Of a stretch of 37,621 nt of DNA, positions 1-8,723 are shown in pieces. Source of the stretch: Thermoplasmatales archaeon (GTDB lineage: Archaea; Thermoplasmatota; E2; DHVEG-1); assembly GCA_030672305.1 (NCBI GenBank), contig DAOVGR010000071.1, positions 1 through 37,621 of the forward strand, written 5' to 3'. Below the pieces are notes generated by a model. That model ran no database searches and was not told the origin of the DNA. It worked only from the letters and a program-made list of their open reading frames with translations. Positions within the stretch are counted from its first letter, which is position 1. Each line of letters starts with the position of its first letter. The translations under genes were made by a program, and so were the position numbers.

Positions 1-113
1 GATTGTTTTCGGAAACAGTTGTATCGATATTTGGTGTTAAACTCCATTGTGACCCAGTTGTTCCGTGTGTCATACAATGGTTTTTTATAGCATCCGCTAC
101 TTACATTTTTCAT
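1..113 (-). CDS. tnpA: IS200/IS605-family transposase TnpA, N-terminal fragment (runs off window)
   Basis: An open minus-strand frame starts with ATG at 113 and stays open to the window edge, giving 37 residues. It contains NNWVTMEF followed by NTKYRYNCFRKQ. A hydrophobic strand followed by (T/P)KYR(Y/R) near the N-terminus is the hallmark of HUH Y1 transposases of the IS200/IS605 family. The catalytic HUH motif and Tyr would lie outside the window. Two strong hairpins lie just upstream (129-176 and 221-254), as expected for the structured left end that TnpA recognises as single-stranded DNA. The family call rests on a short stretch and is therefore moderate. Confidence 0.6.
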   Translation of the reverse strand, partial: MKNVSSGCYKKPLYDTRNNWVTMEFNTKYRYNCFRKQ

Positions 114-128
114 AATTTTTGTTTCTCC

Positions 129-176
129 TGTCGCACCTTTATAGGGCACACCCTAAGTGGTGTGCCGCATGCGACA
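129..176 (-). repeat. Subterminal hairpin, likely IS200/IS605 left-end structure
   Basis: Inner perfect 8-bp stem GGCACACC (145-152) / GGTGTGCC (159-166) with a 6-nt loop, inside an outer 7-bp stem TGTCGCA (129-135) / TGCGACA (170-176). It ends 15 nt upstream of the tnpA-like start codon. IS200/IS605 elements have no terminal inverted repeats; instead they carry imperfect subterminal palindromes bound by TnpA, and this fits one. Next to it is an A-run (T-run on the minus strand). Confidence 0.55.
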
Positions 177-220
177 AAAAAAGAGCGGTTAGTTGTCTAA
201 AAAGAGATGTGGCTTTTCAT

Positions 221-254
221 CTGCGGGTCTTTCGCTATGCTTCAGACCGCGCAG
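221..254. repeat. Second GC-rich hairpin near the element end
   Basis: CTGCG (221-225) plus GGTCT (226-230) pair with AGACC (244-248) and CGCAG (250-254), a 10-bp stem with one bulged G and a 13-nt loop. It stands out in AT-rich surroundings. It may be part of the insertion-sequence end, or a remnant of another element. The rest of 255-360 shows only AT-rich promoter-like sequence for the next gene. Confidence 0.4.
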
Positions 255-360
255 TATTCCCACCCACAATTATAATATCAAATCTCATACAACAACTTTT
301 TTAAAAAGCACCTTTAAATCCTATAAAGTTATTAATAAATTATCTTTAGGAAGATTTTAA

Positions 361-1443
361 ATGAATATTTCAATAAATAATGTAAAAGAATATTTTAATT
401 CTTACATTAAATCACATATTGACGAAGAAATCAGAGTAATCGAAATAAAAGAGGTAATCGAAAATACAAATGTCAATTATATTTTTGAAGTCAAATATGA
501 GAAGGAGAAGGTAATTGAAAGAATATATCTAAAACATGCTCGTCCATATTTAAAAGTAAATAAAAATATAAAATTTTCCATCGATAGACAAAATTTTGAA
601 TATCGTTCACTAATCAAATTCAAAGAGATCTTAGTTGATAATGTAGTACCAGATGTATTGTATTTTGATAGAAAAAATCACGTTTTAGCTTTAACAGACA
701 TAGGAAAAAATATGCAATTAATACCTTATTTACTTAAAAAAGGAATTATATATTTAGATGCTATAGCATATTTTGGGATGATAATAGGAAAAATTCATGC
801 ATCCACTTATAATAATAATGTAAACATTAGAAATTCTGATGAAAATGCAAAATTTATTGATTTCATCATGCGCTTTCGATCAGCAAGCGCAAGACAATTT
901 GTGAGTGAAGAAGTAGATAATCTTTTAATTGAAGGCAATCATTCTAAAACATCATTAGTGTATGGGGATCCATTTATTAAAAATATCTTTATGAATGAAA
1001 AAAAAGTTAGGTTTTGTGATTTAGAGGCAGTTATGCGTTACGATCCCGGGTTTGACATAGGATATGCCTTATCTGATTTAATAATAACTGGACTTTTAAA
1101 TTTAAAAGATCCTTCTGTCGTTAGACAGATTATTAAAAATTTTCTAAATGGTTATCAAAAATCAATAAAAAAGAGAAATGATATTGAATTGAAAAAAATC
1201 TTATTAAAAAGTTCAAAATTTTTAGGTATGATCTTGCTGCATCGCTTAGTTGGAGAGAATAATCCAAATATTATACATATAGAAAATCAGGATTCAAAGA
1301 AAAAATTTATATCTAATTCAATTTTACTTCTTAAAAACAGTTATGATACACCGCTTGACTGCTTTGATGAAGTATTTAATGATTGGAAGATAGAGCCTAG
1401 GGATTGTAATTATTATGAAAAAGACGAATTTAGATATTTCTGA
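361..1443 (+). CDS. Methylthioribose-kinase-like / APH-fold small-molecule phosphotransferase
   Basis: A 360-residue protein with an aminoglycoside-phosphotransferase-type kinase fold. The N-lobe has IYLKHARPYLK (K58 as probable ATP lysine), which resembles the VKQALPYVR segment of 5-methylthioribose kinase, then DRQNFEYRSL and VPDVLYFD, also as in that family. The catalytic loop is YGDPFIKNIF (D203, N208; the usual His is Tyr201), and the metal site is FCDLEAV (D220, E222), followed by DPGFDIGYALSDL. An SD-like aggaag sits 8 nt before the ATG. Its last 29 nt overlap the next gene, so the two are probably translated together. Substrate is inferred to be a pentose, nucleoside or methylthioribose-like sugar. 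The pairing with a nucleoside phosphorylase homologue supports a nucleoside or ribose-phosphate salvage role, but a specific reaction cannot be read from the sequence. Confidence 0.75.
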   Translation: MNISINNVKEYFNSYIKSHIDEEIRVIEIKEVIENTNVNYIFEVKYEKEKVIERIYLKHARPYLKVNKNIKFSIDRQNFEYRSLIKFKEILVDNVVPDVLYFDRKNHVLALTDIGKNMQLIPYLLKKGIIYLDAIAYFGMIIGKIHASTYNNNVNIRNSDENAKFIDFIMRFRSASARQFVSEEVDNLLIEGNHSKTSLVYGDPFIKNIFMNEKKVRFCDLEAVMRYDPGFDIGYALSDLIITGLLNLKDPSVVRQIIKNFLNGYQKSIKKRNDIELKKILLKSSKFLGMILLHRLVGENNPNIIHIENQDSKKKFISNSILLLKNSYDTPLDCFDEVFNDWKIEPRDCNYYEKDEFRYF

Positions 1444-2743
1444 GTCTAGAATGAATGCATTGGTAACTAACTTTATGAAAAAAGAAACAGATGACTCAGA
1501 AATGATAAATTTTTTACTTAAAATAACTGAACATGGATTAACTGTATATGAAACAGCATATCTAACTAAAGCAATGGCTAATTCGGGAAAGCTAATTAAA
1601 TTGGGAGGCAGTAAAAAAAAAGTTGCAGACAATCCGAGCACCGGGGGTATTTTCACAAAAACCCCGATAATTGTATCTACCTTACTTTCATCTATCGGAT
1701 TATGTGTACCAAAATTCTCAAGTTCTTCATTACCAACTACACGAGGCACAGCTGATATACTGAAAGCCATACCATTTTTTCGAACAACCCTCACTATTGA
1801 TGAGCTTATACAAAATTGCCAAAAGATTGGTTTAAGTTTTATTGAACCAACGAAGGATATTTGTCCGGCAGATATGGAGATATATCGGTTAAGAAAAAAG
1901 ATACGCTCGATTTATGATAACCCTGGGCCAATGAGAAATAAACATTTACTTGTAAGCAGTATTTTGAGTAAAAAATTGGCAATCGGTTGCCAATATGTGA
2001 TAGTGGATATCAAGGTAGGTCCAGGGTGTAATGTAGAGAATCTAAAAAATGCTATAGAATTGGGTAAATTATTTGTGGAGGTAGGACTCAATGTAGGCAT
2101 CGATGCTATCTGTATTGTCACCAATGAGCAACAGCCTCAAGGTAGAGCGTTCGGTCTAAATTTGGCTATAATGGAAATAATCAATGTCCTAAATGGGGGA
2201 TGTGATCAATCTGAGGATATATTTCAAATATCTCTAGAAATTGCCTCGAACATTCTCGTTCGGACCAAAATTGCTACGACATTAGAAGAAGCGAACAACA
2301 AAATAATCTCTTTAATCAACAATAAAACAGCCATTAATAAATTTAAAGAAATGGTAGAACAACAAGGAGGAGACATAAAATATATAAACAAGGAAAGGTC
2401 GTTTAAATTAGCGAACACTGCTCCTGTTTTATCTCCCCTGAATGGATATGTAAAGAGTATAAAAACAATAGATATTGATAAAGTGAGCAAAAGAATTATA
2501 ATACAAAAAGATGAAACTTCTATTCTCAAAAAGGATTATAGTACAGGTCTGTATTTAAATAAAAAGGTGGGGGAAAGGGTATCTATAGGAGAGCCTATAG
2601 CAACGATATATTTAGACGATCGCAGCGAGGTAGAAAGAATAAAACGTCTCATAACGAAAGCTTATAGATTTTCAAAAGAAAAAACAAATGGTCAAAAATA
2701 TATTCTTGGAATAATTTCCAAAGAGCGGACTGAAATATTCTAA
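1415..2743 (+). CDS. Divergent thymidine/AMP phosphorylase family protein (DeoA-like)
   Basis: A 442-residue protein, close to thymidine phosphorylase length and shorter than typical archaeal AMP phosphorylase (about 500). The glycosyltransferase-family segment reads ADNPSTGGIFTKTP (71-84), then VPKFSSSSLPTTRGTAD (98-114), like the SSRAITSPAGTAD stretch of AMP phosphorylase. It continues with ILSKKLAIG (183-191), VDIKVGPG (197-204) and QPQGRAFG (240-247). The C-terminal PyNP barrel includes GYVKSI and GERVSIGEPIATIY. Family members usually carry K-H/S-S-(T/I)-GG at the phosphate site; here Lys and His/Ser are Asn and Pro (N73, P74), so activity or substrate may differ. The start overlaps the upstream kinase by 29 nt in another frame. 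The stop codon overlaps the stop of the convergent CHAT gene. Confidence 0.8.
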   Translation: MKKTNLDISESRMNALVTNFMKKETDDSEMINFLLKITEHGLTVYETAYLTKAMANSGKLIKLGGSKKKVADNPSTGGIFTKTPIIVSTLLSSIGLCVPKFSSSSLPTTRGTADILKAIPFFRTTLTIDELIQNCQKIGLSFIEPTKDICPADMEIYRLRKKIRSIYDNPGPMRNKHLLVSSILSKKLAIGCQYVIVDIKVGPGCNVENLKNAIELGKLFVEVGLNVGIDAICIVTNEQQPQGRAFGLNLAIMEIINVLNGGCDQSEDIFQISLEIASNILVRTKIATTLEEANNKIISLINNKTAINKFKEMVEQQGGDIKYINKERSFKLANTAPVLSPLNGYVKSIKTIDIDKVSKRIIIQKDETSILKKDYSTGLYLNKKVGERVSIGEPIATIYLDDRSEVERIKRLITKAYRFSKEKTNGQKYILGIISKERTEIF

Positions 2744-5700
2744 TCGTCCGTGGAGAAAAGATCAGGGAACAAGTGTTGTGAAGCTAAGAGAGATGTATTA
2801 ATACAGCTTTTCCATTGCAATTCATTTTCTTGTACAGGAGAAATATGACGTAAGGCGTCAATACTCATAGCTGTAATTCCTATGAGAAGTTCCTTGAACA
2901 GTTTATCTTTACCGTCTGTTTCGTAGTCGTTTAAAGATTTTAGTGTAAATCCTAGAAAATCTGAGAAAGATTTAGATCCGCTATTAACATTATTAAATAC
3001 TTTTTTCGTACATATGCCTATAAATGTCATGGTTGTCGAGAGAAGGAAACCTAGATACTTTTTCTGATAATATTTAAAATTTTTGGTGATTTCATTAATT
3101 GTGCTCTCCATCTTCAGGTTATTAATTTTGAATGAACTAGATAACCATTCAAAGAAATATTCATCTACGATTTTATACTCCCTTTCGTTTAGTTCTTCTG
3201 TTACAGCACTCTTTTTTATTTCCAATATCAACTTCCCAAAATCCAAGGCAATGGGTGCATCCTTATCAAGAACGGCCTTTTCATGATCAATATAATATAA
3301 TTTAATTGCATCATCATATGTAGAGATCAATACATTTCTTGCATTGAGATCACCAAAAATGTGACCCATATGGTATTTTTCCTCACGCTTTCTAAGTCTA
3401 TCCCATATTTCTATTAGTGTTTTTTTCTTTCTTTTTATGTGTATATCCAAGAAGTCCATAGTGATATCTTTGAATTTACGATTGGGTAGGATTTCTTCGT
3501 ACTTAATTAATTTTGTTGTTTTTGCAACCTTTTTCACTTGTGATTTTGGATCTCTCCCAAATTTACCCTTATATAGATTCGAAATAGAGTTTCCTAAATG
3601 GCATATAATTTTATGTTGGGTCCATATAACCTTGGATAAATCCTTCTCATCTTTGATTTCATTAATATAATACATATTTTCAAATGTTTTAGGCGCTAAA
3701 TCTTCGTTTCTAAACTTTGATAATATATCTTGCTCACTGTCATCTTCTTCATCTTTGATGAGATCTGTATTTTGGATAAGAGATATTAAGATGCCTGCAT
3801 AGTCGTCTTTACTTATTTTTTGTTTGTAATTTGCAGTATTATAGTCACTTTGTTTTATACTGTTGTTATTGTCTATTTTATTCATCTTCTTTAATTCTAT
3901 GTTGATATCTATTTTGTTCTTCTCGTCGATGCCGATTTTTATCACATATATCTCATGTAGAATCCTATTTCCCTCTCCTTTCTTGGAATAAAACGAGACT
4001 AGAGTGTAGTAAGTACTTGTACCAGAAAAGGCTGAAATTCTGCGAAGGCATACGTAAATTGGAAGATTCCAATTAACTTTTACTTCTTCATTTTTAGCCT
4101 TAGCCTTTAATTCCTTCAACACTAATTCTCTTACAATATCCTTCTCCTTTGTGCTCAGATTGTTTTCCTCAACATATGTGGAACCGAATACAAACATTCG
4201 TTCAAGAAAGACATCTTCGTACTTATTTTGCCAAGTATCCCAGAGATCATTATCTAAATTCAAATTTGAAGTATAGAATGGAAAATAGAACCGTAGATAT
4301 CCCAGTTCAATAGTTGGTGGACATTCCTTGTATTGAGTTTGGAGATGATATACATTAGCGTTTAACTCATAACGTTTGTAAGGGGTGCTATTTCGAGGTT
4401 TATTAGAAACAAAACAATGACAATTATTGCAATATCCCTCATATCTTGGGATGGCAAGAAGCCTATAATCTATTTTGTTGATTAAGCTGAAGGAATCGAA
4501 ATGGCACAAATCCTTTTCTGTAATAAACACATCTGTTAAAACCTGACTATTTAGATTTTCAACAATTCCTTCGAAGGAATAGGATGAAGCATAATCGTTT
4601 TTAAATTGCGATATAATTTTTTTTATGGCCTCTACACTTTCTGTTATTACCTCATTTTTTCTTCCTGATTCAATATCCTCATTATCATCAAGAGCAAAAA
4701 GTCCGAGAAAAGCAGAATCGTGAATTTGGTTTACATACTGTTTTGGAATTTTCTCATACATTTTTATAAGATTTCGATACTGGTCTCCAATAGTGTCTTT
4801 TGAAAAATTATCAAATTCTCTAAAATATTTATAATTTTTTTCAATTAAATTATCTAATCCATCTTTAATACAACTCAAATTTCTTTTTATGATATCGAAA
4901 GAGCGCAATTTTTCATCATCCTTTTTATATACGGTCCACAATAACATCGGAAGTGCAAGATCCAAAGTTTTATGAGAAAATTCAATCTTATAGGGACGGG
5001 AAATATCGTTATCAAAATAGTCGATATATTTTTTTTTCAATTGAAGTTTCTTTAAAAATTGGCGATAAATATGACCGAAAATAATCACTCCATCCTTTTT
5101 AGCTTCCCCAGACAGGTCTGTTAAATTTCCCGTGGGTTTCTCTGTAGGCATCCATTTCAAAATTCCTTGGTCATTGGAGGTACTTCTACAAATGGGATTA
5201 TTTGCACTGATAAAATTAGAAATAGTCCGGATTTTACTTTGTCCCGACCAATTCAATTCATCAGGAATGTTTATGACAATTTTATTCTCACAATCGGGCG
5301 ATATACTAATGGAAAATTTTGAATCTAAGAAACAACCCAAACAACTTAAAAAAATAATAGGATTTACATTAATTTTTAATTTACTACCGTTAAGTGTGTA
5401 TCTCAGAGTTTGGAGTTTTCCTTTAGGAAGTTCATAAATCACTGAATCTCCATCTTTTATCTCAATCCCATATTGAGACAGCCCATCTGTTATAATCCAA
5501 AAGGTAGCATCATCGTTCTTATGGACCTCCGCGTTATTTGAAAAAATAACAATTTTCGAAAATTCTTTTATTATTTTAGGACTGATTTTCCCCTCTTTCA
5601 AAAATTTTTGATATTGCTTTTCTAGTATCCCCTGAGGGTTCATATCAAAAGAAATGGATATATCCAAACTGCTTAAAAATTTTCCAAATCCATGAATATC

Positions 5701-7419
5701 CTGTTCCAAGATTTCGAAAAAAATCTCGACACTGTCCTTTTTACCCAATTTTAAAGGATAAACGAGAATAAATAACAAAGACGATATTTCGTCCCAGACT
5801 TCTTTCTTGACGAAGTTTGCGACTTGTTGTTGTGGATATGCTATCTGGAGTTCATTACCGCCTTTTTCGTGGTCGGTTTCATTACAAATCTTAACTATTT
5901 TTTCTTTGAGTTCATCATGAGACATTGATAAGAATATGGTGTAACTCCTGTCTGTCATTTTGAAGAGGGAACCAACAATTCTTAGATTCCTAAAGTTATC
6001 GCCAAAATTGGTAGGACCATGATATATCTCCATTTCTCTTTCGCTAAATTTTGGTGGCGGGCCCCCCCTGGATAAAGAATATGAATTTAAAATCAAATTC
6101 AAATCGTCAGGGCGTGTTTCACAAAGATACGGTGCCGATTCGGAAGGGAGGTGGATATCACAGCTCGGTACGGGCTCTATTGGAGCGAAAATAATCTCTG
6201 ATTCTCCCAATACATTGTACCCAAACCAATTCTCGTGCCGATCCCCACCTGTCTTTCTTGTCGTGAGCAAGGGAGTTTCTGGTTCATTCATCTTTTTCCT
6301 TGCGTTGGACATGGCTACTCCTAGCGGTTCTTTTTTCCAAAAAACTTCTTCAAAAAAGGCCAGTGCCATTTCGTGCGCTCGCTGAGGATCTGGGTGTCCT
6401 ATCGGGAACGCCAACGCAGTATGTCTAGGTTTTCCAAAATAAGTGCTTACATTAAACGGTTTGAAAGCGGAATCAAGAGCATCATCTATACTAACGGAAT
6501 CAAGGTCATTATCTTTAATAAAATCCAGCCAGGGATTTTTTATGCAGGCATTAATAAATAGCAATTTTACGCCGTAATTTTTTACTGCACTAATTATAGA
6601 ATTTAAGTCAAATTTAATTGATTGCCTGAGCTTAATATCGACGAAATTATCTTCGTCGTCGTTGCATCCGAAAGCATAAATAATTGAACTCTTTGTAAGG
6701 ATCCTAGAAATATCTTCGTAGTTGCCTTTTACCATACATTTATTTTTCTTCAGAATCTCATAGAGAATTTCGTCATCTTCCTTTATTTTGAGTTTCTCGG
6801 TTTCAATTTTGTTATCATCTTCATATGGTAGGTAAATCTTAAGATTTTTGATATCTATCCCACCAAATAGAAATACCCTAGCAAGGTCACAAAAAATTGG
6901 TGAAAGCTTATGTTCTATTCGAACTTTATCCATTTCCAATAAACTTTTTTTCTCGCTATTAATTTCACCGTTTACAAAATTATTAAAATTACAAGCATTT
7001 TCTCCTAACAAAATAAAAACTGATATATTAGGATTTTTAATAGGAATATTTGCGGGAGTTTGTTGAGATGGGAGAACTTGTATAACCGGCATTTCAAATT
7101 TAAACGATTTTTGAAGAGTTCCTGGGGGGATTAAAATATTATTTGAAATTAATAAAAAATTTTCTCCTTTAATCTTCATTAATTTGGGTAATCCGTCAGG
7201 GGAAGAAGGAATTGAAATATTATCGAACAGTATGGTTTTAAACGCAAAACACATATCTTGGAAATTCTGCTGTTTTTCCGATCCTTTCCAATATTCAAGA
7301 AATTTTTTTATATCATTCTTGTCGTACATAATTGGCAAAGTAATAGAGGAGTCCTTTATCATGCCGAGTATCCAGTTATTTTTATTGGGTAATTTTACAA
7401 AATATGTTCCCCCAAGCAT
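2740..7419 (-). CDS. CHAT-domain (caspase-like) protein with C-terminal kinase-like domain
   Basis: A 1559-residue, apparently cytosolic protein with no signal peptide. Residues about 170-412 resemble a CHAT protease domain: a strand ending SSIIYAFGCNDDED (245-258), LLFINAC (286-292, candidate nucleophile C292), and the CHAT tail with AHEMALAFFEEVFWKKEPLG, a second helix SNARKKM, and ENWFGYNVLGE. The place where CHAT domains carry catalytic GH reads GC (C252), so the His-Cys dyad looks altered. Residues about 450-1110 are unrecognised, with a CNNCHC cluster near 996. Residues about 1120-1420 look like an APH/protein-kinase fold: YVIKIG (K1161), GHIFGDLNARNVLI (D1357, N1362), YYIDHEKA (D1378), as in kinase-like domains of bacterial conflict systems. 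It is divergent from the regulator operon. Probable role, inferred: regulated effector in an anti-invader or stress response. Confidence 0.65.
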   Translation of the reverse strand: MLGGTYFVKLPNKNNWILGMIKDSSITLPIMYDKNDIKKFLEYWKGSEKQQNFQDMCFAFKTILFDNISIPSSPDGLPKLMKIKGENFLLISNNILIPPGTLQKSFKFEMPVIQVLPSQQTPANIPIKNPNISVFILLGENACNFNNFVNGEINSEKKSLLEMDKVRIEHKLSPIFCDLARVFLFGGIDIKNLKIYLPYEDDNKIETEKLKIKEDDEILYEILKKNKCMVKGNYEDISRILTKSSIIYAFGCNDDEDNFVDIKLRQSIKFDLNSIISAVKNYGVKLLFINACIKNPWLDFIKDNDLDSVSIDDALDSAFKPFNVSTYFGKPRHTALAFPIGHPDPQRAHEMALAFFEEVFWKKEPLGVAMSNARKKMNEPETPLLTTRKTGGDRHENWFGYNVLGESEIIFAPIEPVPSCDIHLPSESAPYLCETRPDDLNLILNSYSLSRGGPPPKFSEREMEIYHGPTNFGDNFRNLRIVGSLFKMTDRSYTIFLSMSHDELKEKIVKICNETDHEKGGNELQIAYPQQQVANFVKKEVWDEISSLLFILVYPLKLGKKDSVEIFFEILEQDIHGFGKFLSSLDISISFDMNPQGILEKQYQKFLKEGKISPKIIKEFSKIVIFSNNAEVHKNDDATFWIITDGLSQYGIEIKDGDSVIYELPKGKLQTLRYTLNGSKLKINVNPIIFLSCLGCFLDSKFSISISPDCENKIVINIPDELNWSGQSKIRTISNFISANNPICRSTSNDQGILKWMPTEKPTGNLTDLSGEAKKDGVIIFGHIYRQFLKKLQLKKKYIDYFDNDISRPYKIEFSHKTLDLALPMLLWTVYKKDDEKLRSFDIIKRNLSCIKDGLDNLIEKNYKYFREFDNFSKDTIGDQYRNLIKMYEKIPKQYVNQIHDSAFLGLFALDDNEDIESGRKNEVITESVEAIKKIISQFKNDYASSYSFEGIVENLNSQVLTDVFITEKDLCHFDSFSLINKIDYRLLAIPRYEGYCNNCHCFVSNKPRNSTPYKRYELNANVYHLQTQYKECPPTIELGYLRFYFPFYTSNLNLDNDLWDTWQNKYEDVFLERMFVFGSTYVEENNLSTKEKDIVRELVLKELKAKAKNEEVKVNWNLPIYVCLRRISAFSGTSTYYTLVSFYSKKGEGNRILHEIYVIKIGIDEKNKIDINIELKKMNKIDNNNSIKQSDYNTANYKQKISKDDYAGILISLIQNTDLIKDEEDDSEQDILSKFRNEDLAPKTFENMYYINEIKDEKDLSKVIWTQHKIICHLGNSISNLYKGKFGRDPKSQVKKVAKTTKLIKYEEILPNRKFKDITMDFLDIHIKRKKKTLIEIWDRLRKREEKYHMGHIFGDLNARNVLISTYDDAIKLYYIDHEKAVLDKDAPIALDFGKLILEIKKSAVTEELNEREYKIVDEYFFEWLSSSFKINNLKMESTINEITKNFKYYQKKYLGFLLSTTMTFIGICTKKVFNNVNSGSKSFSDFLGFTLKSLNDYETDGKDKLFKELLIGITAMSIDALRHISPVQENELQWKSCINTSLLASQHLFPDLFSTDD

Positions 7420-7560
7420 TCATTATCACTCTACTGCCCAACCTTATGGCTTACAGTTCAACAAATTGTAAATTAATCTATTTTTCGTGTGATATAATTG
7501 ATATTCCTGACTTATGGGTTAGACAAAAAAATCAAATGACAAAAAAATGGAAAAACGAAA

Positions 7561-7570
7561 ATTTATAAAT
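7561..7570 (+). promoter_or_regulatory. TATA box of the 7592-12038 operon
   Basis: ATTTATAAAT preceded by a purine-rich BRE-like CGAAA. Its centre is about 27 nt upstream of the ATG at 7592, the spacing expected when transcription starts at or next to the start codon. This argues that the in-frame ATG at 7547 lies upstream of the transcript. Confidence 0.6.
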
Positions 7571-7591
7571 ACTAAAAACATAGAAGGTTAC

Positions 7592-8065
7592 ATGAAACAG
7601 ATTACAGCTAAAAAAGCCGAACAATTATCTAACCTGTTTGGAATTGCAGCAGATCCAAAAAAGATACTATTATTAGAAGCTATTTATGTGGGGAAGAGCA
7701 TATATGCATTTTCCCAAAAATCAAATATACCAAGATCCACAGTGCAATCACATTTGAAAACTGCACTCAATTGCGGATTGGTGGCAAAAGGAGACGAAGG
7801 TTTCTATCTTACACCTGTTGGGCAATCATTTCTGTCTTTCCTAAGAAGGGCATATGAATGCTTCGCCGATTTATACAAGGATTATTTGAGCATAAAATCC
7901 GAATTGAATTCTTTATCCACAGTTTCTGTTGATATACTCCCTCATCTGTCGATAGAAGTTAATGGGAATACAAAAAAGGTAATTGAACGTATAAATCTTC
8001 TGAAAAGAAAGGAATCCGAACTTGAATTAGAATTAATAAGGAGATTGGAAGATTATGCCAAGTAA
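7592..8065 (+). CDS. Winged-helix transcriptional regulator (ArsR/MarR-like)
   Basis: A 157-residue protein from the ATG at 7592. An earlier in-frame ATG at 7547 would add 15 residues but would put the TATA box inside the gene. The N-terminal half is a winged helix: a helix around DPKKILLLEAI, a recognition region SNIPRSTVQSHLKTALNCGL, a wing with GDEGFYLTPVG, then a long helix SFLSFLRRAYECFADLYKDY. The C-terminal half is largely helical, ending in a Lys/Glu-rich coiled-coil-like stretch, probably for dimerisation. It is first in a tight operon and overlaps the next gene by 11 nt, so it likely autoregulates the operon and senses its substrate. No ligand or metal site is obvious. Confidence 0.75.
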   Translation: MKQITAKKAEQLSNLFGIAADPKKILLLEAIYVGKSIYAFSQKSNIPRSTVQSHLKTALNCGLVAKGDEGFYLTPVGQSFLSFLRRAYECFADLYKDYLSIKSELNSLSTVSVDILPHLSIEVNGNTKKVIERINLLKRKESELELELIRRLEDYAK

Positions 8066-8711
8066 GGACAATTGGATAAATAAGAAGCTTCAACCGAAAC
8101 AGATTCCATGGGTTATCGATCGAGACAAGGTAGTGTTGTTAATGATGGCACTTCAAAACGATTTTGTAATACCTAGTGGAAAATTGGCTATCCCCGAAGC
8201 TCATGAGCAAATACCCAGGATAAAAAAGATGTTAAACGAATGTAGAGAGATGAACATACCCGTTATTCATGTTATTCAAGAGTTTAAACAGGGAATAAAC
8301 ATCACTCCCCGACTCTTTGAGATAATTCCCTCTTTAGCATCCGATGGGTTGAAAGAAGGGTCAAAAGGCGCAAAAATTTATTCTGAATTTTCTCCTTTGC
8401 CAGGTGAACCCATCATTCAAAAGATGGTATACAGTGGTTTCTATATGACACAATTAGATTCCGCTATAAGATCCGTCAATAGAGATACAATTATTCTATG
8501 TGGAACGGTAACTAATGTTTGTATATTAGCAACAGCTTTTGAAGGATTTTTTAAAGGCTTTAAGATCCTTGTTGCAGAAGATTTATGTTCTTCTTGGAAT
8601 AAAAATCTACATCACGCTTCTATTGAGATTATAAAAAGTGTTATTGGGAGAGTAATGTCTTCTGAAAACATCATTGATATCTTTAAAAAGGGTCGGGAGA
8701 AAAATTTATAG
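8055..8711 (+). CDS. Isochorismatase/nicotinamidase-fold protein lacking the catalytic Asp
   Basis: A 218-residue cysteine-hydrolase-superfamily protein. The first strand VVLLMMALQNDFV (26-38) aligns with the family's (I/V)DMQNDF, but the catalytic Asp is Ala32. The Lys (K123 in IIQKMVYSGF) and the Cys with its oxyanion loop (GTVTNVCILATAFEG, C156) are kept, as is the helix after it. Family members hydrolyse amide or vinyl-ether bonds (nicotinamide, isochorismate, carbamates) using a Cys-Asp-Lys triad. Loss of Asp would be expected to impair that, so it may be a binding or scaffolding protein, or use another base. It is translationally coupled to the regulator (11-nt overlap) and sits 12 nt before the next gene. 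Confidence 0.8.
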   Translation: MPSKDNWINKKLQPKQIPWVIDRDKVVLLMMALQNDFVIPSGKLAIPEAHEQIPRIKKMLNECREMNIPVIHVIQEFKQGINITPRLFEIIPSLASDGLKEGSKGAKIYSEFSPLPGEPIIQKMVYSGFYMTQLDSAIRSVNRDTIILCGTVTNVCILATAFEGFFKGFKILVAEDLCSSWNKNLHHASIEIIKSVIGRVMSSENIIDIFKKGREKNL

Positions 8712-8723
8712 GAGGTGAATTAG

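Noticed and set aside
3-200. Plus-strand ORF of 65 codons at the left edge
   Set aside because: It is antisense to the transposase-like frame and runs through both arms of the hairpin; its composition is not protein-like.
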